From Lachnospiraceae bacterium (GTDB lineage: Bacteria; Bacillota; Clostridia; Lachnospirales; Lachnospiraceae): DNA of 37,126 bases. The position numbers and the translations under genes are program-made. The stretch is taken from positions 1-37,126 of the forward strand of contig JAEEVO010000020.1 of NCBI GenBank assembly GCA_016290905.1, written 5' to 3'. The notes beneath the pieces are model-generated. The model saw only the letters and a program-made list of their open reading frames with translations. It had not been told where the DNA came from and searched no databases. Shown piece after piece: positions 1 through 6,353 of this stretch (positions are counted from its first letter, which is position 1; each line of letters starts with the position of its first letter).

Positions 1-308
1 GTCCCCGTTACCCATGCGCTGACCATGGTCAAAGGCAGCCGGATATCCGTGATCAGCCTGAAATAAAGCATAAGCTCAAGTCCAAGCCCCATGAACTCAG
101 TAAAATGTGCCATCTTTCTTATGAAATGCTCCGTCACATTGCCCTTCCCCGCGAACAGCTCCAGAAAAGGACAGAGCAGATCAAAGAAAAACCCGCTTTC
201 TTCGGAGGAATCCTCCATGCTCATGCAGGAATGCCCCCATATCACAGCCAGTGTGACAGCTATTACCAGTGAAAGAATTATTATCTTTTTCTTCCGTTTT
301 TTATCCAT
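1..308 (-). CDS. VanZ-like family membrane protein, 3' end outside window
   Basis: Reading the minus strand from an ATG at 308 gives an open frame to the window edge (about 102 residues). It starts with a basic stretch (MDKKRKKK) followed by a hydrophobic helix (IIILSLVIAVTLAVIWG), then an extracytoplasmic-looking segment and the motif IRKMAHFTEFMGLGLEL, which matches the conserved R-K-x-x-H-F-x-E-x-x-x-L-G core of VanZ-like proteins. VanZ-family proteins are small multi-helix membrane proteins; the namesake gives low-level teicoplanin resistance, but most members have no known role. A GAGG lies just before the chosen ATG; in-frame ATGs at 317 and 323 are possible but would leave almost no leader after the predicted promoter at 338-366. 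The gene lies downstream of the CapA-like gene on the same strand but has its own promoter. The C-terminal part lies beyond position 1. Confidence 0.75.
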   Translation of the reverse strand, partial: MDKKRKKKIIILSLVIAVTLAVIWGHSCMSMEDSSEESGFFFDLLCPFLELFAGKGNVTEHFIRKMAHFTEFMGLGLELMLYFRLITDIRLPLTMVSAWVTG

Positions 309-337
309 GATCCTCATATGCATCAATATAAATTAAT

Positions 338-366
338 ATTTTACCACTAAATCGGCTTTAAATCAA
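338..366 (-). promoter_or_regulatory. Predicted promoter of the VanZ-like gene
   Basis: On the minus strand TTGATT (361-366) is followed by a 17-base spacer and TAAAAT (338-343). Transcription would start near 331, 23 bases before the ATG at 308. Confidence 0.5.
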
Positions 367-381
367 GAAAAGAATATCTTT

Positions 382-1755
382 TCACCATTTATCGTTCCCT
401 ATGGAATCAAAAACTTCCTTCAGTCTGCCGCATGTCACGGCTCCGGAACCGAAACGGTCGTTAAGATAATGCAGCTTGCACAGTTCACTCGTATAATCAG
501 AGAACAGGATGGCTGTAAACTTGGTGCCCGACGACCCGTATATATGATTGATGAGCGGGGTAAACTCTGCGCTTCTGACAGTCGTCTTACCATTCCACTT
601 TACTATCTCAACCTCGGCCATCCCTTCAACCTGAGTCTTTACCCAGTACATGTTTGAAACGAAATTCCCCAGGGAATAATAGCAGGGCACCCTTCTTCCG
701 TCGGTCGTCTTTATCACCTTCATAGGCTGTACCACATGAGGATGGCAGCCTATGATAAGGTCTGCGCCGGCCTCAGCCATCTTCTTTGCCATGCGCTTCT
801 GCTCCTCCGACGGTTTATGGTCATACTCCACGCCCCAGTGCGGGAGAACTATTACAAAATCCGCATGCTTCTTGGCATACATGATCTCCTTTTCTATCTG
901 GGGCTCCTTACAATACCTTATATAATACGGCTCCCTCTTTGCGCTTGTGTTAAGGAGCGTGGTATAGTTTAAAAACGCGATCTTTATACCGTTGTATTCC
1001 CTTATGGCAACGGTATCATAATCCTCCTGATTGTCATAGATACCGGTCATGAGTGTCGTATCCTCATACTGTCTCCAGTATGCAACCGTATCCTTTATAC
1101 CTCTCGCGCCGTTGTCATAGGCGTGATTGGTAGCACAGGTTATGACATTAAAGCCTGCCTTCATCATGGAATCACCGAGCGCGTTCGGCGTGCCGAAGCA
1201 GGGATAACCTCCGAACCTGTGACTGTCATTGACAAAGATTGTTTCCTGATTGATTATCTTAACGTCAAATTTGGAAATGTATTTCTTAACATATTTAAAG
1301 AGTCCGTCAAAATTGTAGGTTCCATCCTCCTGTTTGCCGTAGTTAAGGATCTTCTCATGTATCAAAGCGTCTCCCACCGCCATGATGCTTACCGTTTTTT
1401 CAGCTTCGACCTTAACCTTGCACTTAAACCTTAAAACGGTTTCATTTCCCCTTTTATCGGTTTTGGTCACAACAGCGGTAACTACGGTTTTACCTTCGGA
1501 AATGCCCGTGATCTTTCCGAGCTTGCTGACGGTCGCCACATCCTCGTTACGCGAGGAATATGTGATCTTATCATCCGGACCGGCATTCTCGACACTTATC
1601 CTGATTTTTTTCCCGGGCTTTATGACAACCTTCTCGGTCGATAATCTCATCTCCACGGCAACCTCTTTGGCTGACACCGGCGTATTGGTATATATAAGCC
1701 CCAAACAAATACTGACCGTAAGCAGCAAAACCGCTATGATCCTGACTCTTCTCAT
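382..1755 (-). CDS. Secreted Big2/CapA-family phosphoesterase-like protein
   Basis: A 457-residue protein with an N-terminal signal/anchor helix (RIIAVLLLTVSICLGLIY), a bacterial Ig-like (Big2) domain at about residues 30-115 (SSRNEDVATVSKLGKITGISEG), then a CapA/PgsA-type calcineurin-like fold at about 120-400. The metal-site motifs are visible in order: VGDALIHEKI, NQETIF, CATNHAYDNG, LPHWGVEYDHKP, GCHPHVVQPM and YSLGNFV. CapA proteins take part in poly-gamma-glutamate capsule export or attachment, but stand-alone homologues in Clostridia are widespread and mostly uncharacterised; no capB/capC partner is present. I start at the ATG at 1755 because GGGG lies 6 bases upstream; a TTG at 1767 would overlap that ribosome site. 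The protein should act outside the membrane. The Big2 module probably binds wall carbohydrate, which is inference. Confidence 0.85.
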   Translation of the reverse strand: MRRVRIIAVLLLTVSICLGLIYTNTPVSAKEVAVEMRLSTEKVVIKPGKKIRISVENAGPDDKITYSSRNEDVATVSKLGKITGISEGKTVVTAVVTKTDKRGNETVLRFKCKVKVEAEKTVSIMAVGDALIHEKILNYGKQEDGTYNFDGLFKYVKKYISKFDVKIINQETIFVNDSHRFGGYPCFGTPNALGDSMMKAGFNVITCATNHAYDNGARGIKDTVAYWRQYEDTTLMTGIYDNQEDYDTVAIREYNGIKIAFLNYTTLLNTSAKREPYYIRYCKEPQIEKEIMYAKKHADFVIVLPHWGVEYDHKPSEEQKRMAKKMAEAGADLIIGCHPHVVQPMKVIKTTDGRRVPCYYSLGNFVSNMYWVKTQVEGMAEVEIVKWNGKTTVRSAEFTPLINHIYGSSGTKFTAILFSDYTSELCKLHYLNDRFGSGAVTCGRLKEVFDSIGNDKW

Positions 1756-1794
1756 ATTTTTCCCCAATCTTTACGTATTTAAACCCTATTATCA

Positions 1795-1822
1795 ATTATA
1801 ATGAATACGAGTAATTTTTCAA
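1795..1822 (-). promoter_or_regulatory. Predicted promoter of the CapA-like gene
   Basis: Minus-strand TTGAAA (1817-1822), 16-base spacer, TATAAT (1795-1800). The remaining intergenic sequence, 1823-1948, is AT-rich and shows no gene. Confidence 0.55.
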
Positions 1823-1948
1823 GAAAAAAATGGGAAAATAGAAGAAAGCAGAAATGTATCGGCTAAAGGACAGCTCCAAGCAAGTCCAAAGTTTTAAATA
1901 CAATATATTATATATTAAGTGCAATTTCAGGGCTTAATAACTAATATA

Positions 1949-1976
1949 TTGACTTTTATTTTTAACATGTTATAAT
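1949..1976 (+). promoter_or_regulatory. Predicted hipBA promoter
   Basis: TTGACT (1949-1954), 16-base spacer, TATAAT (1971-1976). Transcription would start near 1983, about 75 bases before the hipB ATG. The -10 box lies inside the first copy of a tandem repeat (1967-1998). Confidence 0.65.
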
Positions 1977-1998
1977 AGCATTATGTTATAATGGCATT
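1967..1998 (+). repeat. Tandem 16-bp repeat, candidate HipB operator
   Basis: ATGTTATAATAGCATT (1967-1982) is followed at once by ATGTTATAATGGCATT (1983-1998), differing at one base. The pair covers the -10 box and the predicted start site, where an autoregulating antitoxin would bind. A looser inverted repeat, AATCAA (2016-2021) and TTGATT (2032-2037), follows in the leader. Operator function is inferred from position. Confidence 0.5.
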
Positions 1999-2057
1999 GT
2001 AAACATAGGAATAGGAATCAAACCATCGGAATTGATTGATCATAGGAGCAGCGTATT

Positions 2058-2396
2058 ATGAAAATATCACACGAAAGCATGGAAAAAGCAATTTTACCGG
2101 AGATATCCAAGAGGTTCAAGCAGTACAGAATAGATTATCCTATGACACGGGATGACCTGGCAGAAAAATCGCTGGTATCAGTCGGGACAATTGCAAGATT
2201 TGAAAGCGGAAAAGATATCGGATTGCTGAATTTCGTGAAGTTACTCAAAGCCTTGGATATTACGGAAAATCTTGATTACATAATACCCGATCCCGAGGCA
2301 CGTCCTTCACATTTTATCAATACCACAACTGAAAGAAAAAGGGCAAGAATAAAATCAAAGTCCGATAAAGACTGGAAATGGGGTGATGAGTTATGA
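2058..2396 (+). CDS. hipB: HipB-like XRE-family antitoxin
   Basis: A 112-residue protein with a helix-turn-helix at about residues 30-75 (MTRDDLAEKSLVSVGTIARFESG followed by NFVKLLKALDI), the standard XRE/HTH_3 arrangement, and a basic C-terminal tail ending in KDWKWGDEL. It lies directly before a HipA-type kinase, with the stop overlapping the next start in ATGA (2393-2396), so translation is probably coupled. HipB antitoxins neutralise HipA and repress the operon by binding dyads in the promoter. AGGAG at 2044-2048 sits 9 bases before the ATG. The family call rests on fold plus neighbour; a HipB without the hipA context would be indistinguishable from many XRE regulators. Confidence 0.85.
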   Translation: MKISHESMEKAILPEISKRFKQYRIDYPMTRDDLAEKSLVSVGTIARFESGKDIGLLNFVKLLKALDITENLDYIIPDPEARPSHFINTTTERKRARIKSKSDKDWKWGDEL

Positions 2397-3694
2397 TAGA
2401 ATCCGCTGAAGTATATCTGTGGGGAACAAGAATAGGCTACGTCCATCAAAAAAGCACGGATCCGACAGCCTCTTTCGAATATGACAAAACCTTTTTGAAG
2501 AGCGGGATCGAACTTGCTCCATTTAAAATGCCGTTATCAGAACGTGTATATTCTTTTGTTGAACTGGCAAAATCCGATGCTTTTCGCGGAATGCCCGGTC
2601 TTTTGGCAGATTCGCTTCCCGATCGTTTTGGTAATGCAGTAATAGATAAATGGCTGGCCAGCCAAGGGCGAACTCCTGAGTCATTTATGGCAATAGAGCG
2701 GCTATGTTATACAGGAAAAAGAGGTATGGGAGCACTTGAATACATCCCTGCAACAGGTCCAAAATATGACAGCAACGAAATCGACATTACAGAAATGGCA
2801 AAATTAGCTTCGGAAGTGCTGTCAAAAAAAGAAGAGGCATCATTAAGTGACCGGGATGCTGATATCGCTCAACTTATAGAAATAGGGTCTTCTGCCGGTG
2901 GAGCAAGAGCGAAAGCCATAATAGCATGGAATGAGACCACCGGTCAGATAAGATCGGGACAGATAGATATCGGAAAAGGATTTGATTACTGGCTGATCAA
3001 ATTTGACGGAGTTACCGGTAACGGAGACCATAATCTGACCGACCCTAAACAGTATTCACTTATCGAATACGCTTACTATCTTATGGCAAAGGATCTCGGC
3101 ATAAACATCAGCGAATGTCGGATATACAAAAAAGATGGGCTTAGTCATTTTATGACGAAAAGATTTGACAGGGTTAACGGAGATAAACTGCATATGCAGA
3201 CACTTGCGGCCCTGGGGCATTTTGATTTTAATATTCCCAATCAGTGCAGCTATGAATTATATGCAGATTATACCAGACGTCTCGGGATAGGACATTCCGG
3301 CATAGAGCAGTTATTCAAACGTATGGTATTTGCCGTATTGGGCGGAAATTGTGATGATCATGTAAAAAACTTTTCGTACCTTATGGATCGCAGCGGCAAA
3401 TGGAATATCTCTCCTGCATACGATCTGACCTTTGCGTACAATCCCGGAAACAGATGGATTTCCGAACATCAAATGTCCATAAATGGCAAGACATTTGATA
3501 TAACATCCGACGATCTGCTAGCCTGTGGTAAAAACATGGGGCTATCCGCTGACACATGTAAAAAAACAATAGCAAATACCGCTAACATTATTTCTAAATG
3601 GTTCTCATATGCCGAAAAGTCCGGAATCCATGAAAAAAGAGCCGTCGAGATAATGAATGGGATAAAATCCGCCGGATTAAAAATGTGGATATGA
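2393..3694 (+). CDS. hipA: HipA-family serine/threonine kinase toxin
   Basis: A 433-residue protein, close to the usual 420-440 of HipA. The N-terminal subdomain (about 5-105, starting LWGTRIGYVHQK) matches the HipA N1/couple domain. The glycine-rich loop GSSAGGARAKAII (about 166-178) corresponds to the HipA loop that carries the autophosphorylated serine in E. coli. The kinase half shows GDHNLTDPKQ, FMTKRFDR, the catalytic loop GGNCDDHVKNFSYLM (about 318-332) and the metal-binding SPAYDLTF (about 338-345). E. coli HipA phosphorylates glutamyl-tRNA synthetase and causes persistence; the target here is unknown. All motifs look intact, so the toxin should be active and dependent on HipB. It is the last gene of the pair; a terminator hairpin follows at 3729-3758. 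Confidence 0.9.
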   Translation: MIESAEVYLWGTRIGYVHQKSTDPTASFEYDKTFLKSGIELAPFKMPLSERVYSFVELAKSDAFRGMPGLLADSLPDRFGNAVIDKWLASQGRTPESFMAIERLCYTGKRGMGALEYIPATGPKYDSNEIDITEMAKLASEVLSKKEEASLSDRDADIAQLIEIGSSAGGARAKAIIAWNETTGQIRSGQIDIGKGFDYWLIKFDGVTGNGDHNLTDPKQYSLIEYAYYLMAKDLGINISECRIYKKDGLSHFMTKRFDRVNGDKLHMQTLAALGHFDFNIPNQCSYELYADYTRRLGIGHSGIEQLFKRMVFAVLGGNCDDHVKNFSYLMDRSGKWNISPAYDLTFAYNPGNRWISEHQMSINGKTFDITSDDLLACGKNMGLSADTCKKTIANTANIISKWFSYAEKSGIHEKRAVEIMNGIKSAGLKMWI

Positions 3695-3728
3695 CAGTGT
3701 TGAGGTTTCCAATGTCATTAAGCGAAAG

Positions 3729-3758
3729 AAAGGATCTGCCTTTTGACAGATCCCCTTT
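3729..3758. terminator. Hairpin between hipA and guaA, probably bidirectional
   Basis: GGATCTG (3732-3738) pairs with CAGATCC (3747-3753) around an 8-base loop. AAA on the left and CCTTTT on the right allow use in both directions. It lies between the convergent hipA and guaA ends. Confidence 0.65.
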
Positions 3759-3774
3759 TAAATATGTTATGAAA

Positions 3775-4752
3775 TTATTCAAACTCGATTGTTGCTATGG
3801 GCTTGGGACTTAAGTCGTATGCCACACGGTTAACGCCCTTAACCTCGGAGATGATCCTGTTTACGATCTTGTTAAGTACGGGATAAGGAACCTCTTCTAT
3901 AGTTGCGCTGGTAGCGTCGATGGAGTTTACCGCACGTATGATGACCATCCAGTCATCGGTACGCTTGCCGTTCTTGATACCTGTTGATGTAAAAGGAGGA
4001 ACAACGGTAAAATACTGCCATACCTTGCCTTCAAGTCCTGCGATGGCGAACTCTTCACGGAGGATCGCATCCGACTCCCTTACAGCCTCAAGTCTGTCGC
4101 GGGTGATAGCGCCTACGCAGCGAACGCCGAGTCCGGGACCGGGGAACGGCTGACGGTATACCATGTTGTCGGGAAGACCAAGTCTCTTTCCAACTACACG
4201 AACCTCATCCTTGTAAAGGAACTTAACCGGCTCAACCAGCTCGAAATTAAGCTCTTCGGGAAGTCCACCGACATTATGATGAGCCTTTACTCCGTCAGAC
4301 TCCAGTATGTCGGGATAGATGGTACCCTGTGCAAGGAATCTGATGCCTTCCTGCTTCTTTGCCTCTTCAGCAAATACATCGATAAACTCACTTCCGATGA
4401 TCTTTCTCTTCTTCTCGGGATCCGAAACACCTGCAAGCTTATCAAGGAAACGGTCTGTTGCATCAACGTAGATAAGGTTTGCGTTCATCTGCTTTCCGAA
4501 AACCTCTATAACCTGTTCCGGCTCGCCTTTTCTCAGTAATCCGTGATTTACGTGCACGCATACAAGCTGTCTGCCGATAGCCTTGATAAGAAGTGCAGCC
4601 ACAACAGAAGAATCAACACCGCCCGACAGTGCGAGAAGAACCTTCTCATCCTTTACCTGGGCCTTGATAGCGGCTACCTGCTCTTCAATAAAGCTGTCCG
4701 CAAGCTCGGGTGTGTTAATACGTTTCATGGTTTCAGGACGCTTTTCGCTCAT
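3775..4752 (-). CDS. guaA: GMP synthase ATP-pyrophosphatase subunit (GuaA without glutaminase domain)
   Basis: A 325-residue protein equal to the C-terminal two thirds of GuaA. It converts XMP, ATP and ammonia to GMP. The PP-loop LLALSGGVDSSVVAALL is at about 39-55, followed by VHVNHGLLRKGE, the LAQGTIYPDILES strand, the PEELNFELVEP region, RQPFPGPGLGVR and the C-terminal dimerisation domain ending PKPIATIEFE. Ordinary bacterial GuaA is about 510-525 residues with a class I glutamine amidotransferase in front; none is present here, and the ATG at 4752 has a perfect AGGAGG (4760-4765) 7 bases upstream, so this is a true start and not a truncation artefact. It must use a separate glutaminase subunit encoded elsewhere, or free ammonia. 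It is the last gene of the minus-strand flagellar/competence run, 51 bases after the receiver gene. Confidence 0.9.
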   Translation of the reverse strand: MSEKRPETMKRINTPELADSFIEEQVAAIKAQVKDEKVLLALSGGVDSSVVAALLIKAIGRQLVCVHVNHGLLRKGEPEQVIEVFGKQMNANLIYVDATDRFLDKLAGVSDPEKKRKIIGSEFIDVFAEEAKKQEGIRFLAQGTIYPDILESDGVKAHHNVGGLPEELNFELVEPVKFLYKDEVRVVGKRLGLPDNMVYRQPFPGPGLGVRCVGAITRDRLEAVRESDAILREEFAIAGLEGKVWQYFTVVPPFTSTGIKNGKRTDDWMVIIRAVNSIDATSATIEEVPYPVLNKIVNRIISEVKGVNRVAYDLSPKPIATIEFE

Positions 4753-4803
4753 TTTATTTCCTCCTAATAATGTATGATAATGTTAAAAACTTACATTTTG
4801 ATC

Positions 4804-5163
4804 TCAGATTGCAATCGATGTAAGGACCGAAAGCAGCTTTTTCTTTTCTATCGGTTTTTCAACGATGATATCAAGACCAGCTTCCTTAAGTTCATGCTTT
4901 GTTTCATCATCACAAAGCGAACTGAGCATGATTATCTTCGCATTCGGTTCAATCCTTCTTATTTCCCGGGCAGTCTCGATGCCGTCTATTCCGGGCATAA
5001 TGATATCAAGCGTAACGATGTCGGGTCTGAATTCATCAAACTTCTTTATCCCGTCTTCACCGTTCCGCGAATGTGCCACCACCTCATAACCTGCTTCGGT
5101 GACAATCTCTTTGATTTCCATGGTAATAAAGGGCGAATCATCAATAATCAATATCTTCTTCAT
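4804..5163 (-). CDS. Single-domain response regulator, CheY type
   Basis: A 119-residue receiver domain with no output domain. The acidic pocket is D8-D9, the phosphoacceptor D53 (TLDIIMPGIDG), the switch residue S81 or S82 (IIMLSSL) and the conserved lysine K103 (VEKP). A chemotaxis or flagellar switch role fits its place next to yvyF and upstream flagellar genes, but single receivers can also serve other phosphorelays; no CheA, CheW or CheZ/CheC gene lies in the window. AGGAGG (5170-5175) sits 6 bases before the ATG, 17 bases after the yvyF stop. Confidence 0.85.
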   Translation of the reverse strand: MKKILIIDDSPFITMEIKEIVTEAGYEVVAHSRNGEDGIKKFDEFRPDIVTLDIIMPGIDGIETAREIRRIEPNAKIIMLSSLCDDETKHELKEAGLDIIVEKPIEKKKLLSVLTSIAI

Positions 5164-5180
5164 CCTGAACCTCCTTGGGA

Positions 5181-5588
5181 TCAGTCATCAAGGAATCGCA
5201 TCTTGCCGCCTTCTCTTTTAGGTCTTGCCGGCTCCTCTTTCACAGGTTTCTTTATTGTATTGTTCAGCCCGTTTGACAAAGATTGCTTGCAATTGTTACA
5301 AAATCTTCCGGTCAGGATATTGGCCCCACAGGCCTCGCATTCAATACCTACTGCCGAACCTTCGGCAAACGTAAGTCTTTCCTCACGTACCCACTGCTTG
5401 ATCATTTTTACCGAAACTTCAGTATCATCCGCTACCTTTTGAATATTCGCTCCGGGATTATCCTTGATATATTGCTTGCAAACCTCGAATTTCTTTTCGA
5501 TTTCCTTCATACATACGGGACAGTAAGGAGTAACCCTTCCCAGATAATTATAAAGCTTTCCGCAGTTTCTGCAAGTTCTGACATCCAT
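5181..5588 (-). CDS. yvyF: YvyF-family flagellar operon protein, zinc-ribbon and HTH
   Basis: A 135-residue protein with an N-terminal CxxC...CxxC zinc ribbon (CRNCGKLYNYLG...YCPVCMKEI), a central helix-turn-helix-like region (NIQKVADDTEVSVKMIKQWV, about 49-68) and a second CxxC...CxxC ribbon (CEACGANILTGRFCNNCKQ). This matches the TIGR03826/YvyF family, encoded between comFC and flgM in Bacillus and linked to flagellar late-gene control. Here it follows comFC, as in Bacillus, but a receiver gene stands where flgM would be. GGAAGG (5598-5603) lies 9 bases before the ATG. DNA binding is inferred from the HTH-like segment. Confidence 0.8.
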   Translation of the reverse strand: MDVRTCRNCGKLYNYLGRVTPYCPVCMKEIEKKFEVCKQYIKDNPGANIQKVADDTEVSVKMIKQWVREERLTFAEGSAVGIECEACGANILTGRFCNNCKQSLSNGLNNTIKKPVKEEPARPKREGGKMRFLDD

Positions 5589-5618
5589 AAACAGATACCT
5601 TCCTTTCCATATATGTAT

Positions 5619-6320
5619 TTAATTCAGCATTTCGCCTGAAAAAACAGTCAAAAAACCAATCTCTTTAACCCCGTTTTTTGCGAGTTCCCTCGAACAGCCC
5701 TCAAGGGTACTCCCGGTCGTATAAACGTCATCCACAAGGCAGACTCTCTTATACTCCGGTTTCCTTACGCACTCAAAGCTATGCAAGGCATTTTCGGCCC
5801 TCTGTTCCTTTGAAAGCTCCTTTTGCTCGGTATTGCCCTTTCTGCGCAGAATACCGGGATCAACAGGTAGCTCAAGTGCCTCTGCGATCCTTTCCGCCAG
5901 ATATTCCGACTGGTTAAAGCCTCTCTTGCGCAGCTTCGACCTGCTCACAGGCACCGGTATCAGCACTTCGGGAGCAAATCCCATAAGCGTTCTACCGAGC
6001 CTTTTTACAAACTCCTCCGAAAAGAAGTCCCCATTTCTTTTCCAGCCGTTTTTCTTATAATCGATCATCGCGCGCTGCGCGGTCTCATTATACTCAAAAA
6101 GAGGAAGACCATAGCTGTAAATATGATCTTTTTGCCTGCACTCCCGGCAAATGTCTTTTTCTTCATCGTCTATCGTCCTTCCGCATTTAAAGCATCGGGG
6201 TTCACGGATATACTTAAAATCTGCCCTGCATTCCTCATGGATCATGGGCTCATCGCCCTCCATGACCCTTCTGCATGCCGGACATCTGTTCGGATATATC
6301 AAATTCAATATATTGCTCAA
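5619..6320 (-). CDS. comFC: ComFC-like phosphoribosyltransferase-fold protein
   Basis: A 233-residue protein. The N-terminal part has two CxxC zinc knuckles (YPNRCPACRRV and CFKCGRTI...ICREC); the C-terminal part has the type I phosphoribosyltransferase PRPP loop VCLVDDVYTTGSTLEGC (about 193-209). The segment RKRGFNQSEYLA is the typical ComF signature. ComFC is needed for DNA uptake in naturally competent bacteria and interacts with the ComFA helicase and DprA; ComFA is absent here. The start is probably the TTG at 6320, with GGGG 7 bases upstream; the nearest ATG is in another frame. It follows recD2 by 33 bases. Confidence 0.85.
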   Translation of the reverse strand: MSNILNLIYPNRCPACRRVMEGDEPMIHEECRADFKYIREPRCFKCGRTIDDEEKDICRECRQKDHIYSYGLPLFEYNETAQRAMIDYKKNGWKRNGDFFSEEFVKRLGRTLMGFAPEVLIPVPVSRSKLRKRGFNQSEYLAERIAEALELPVDPGILRRKGNTEQKELSKEQRAENALHSFECVRKPEYKRVCLVDDVYTTGSTLEGCSRELAKNGVKEIGFLTVFSGEMLN

Positions 6321-6353
6321 TATTATACCCCATTTTTCTCAATTTTGCAAATA

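Noticed and set aside
382-1755. Poly-gamma-glutamate capsule locus
   Set aside because: capB and capC homologues are absent; a lone CapA-like protein is not enough.
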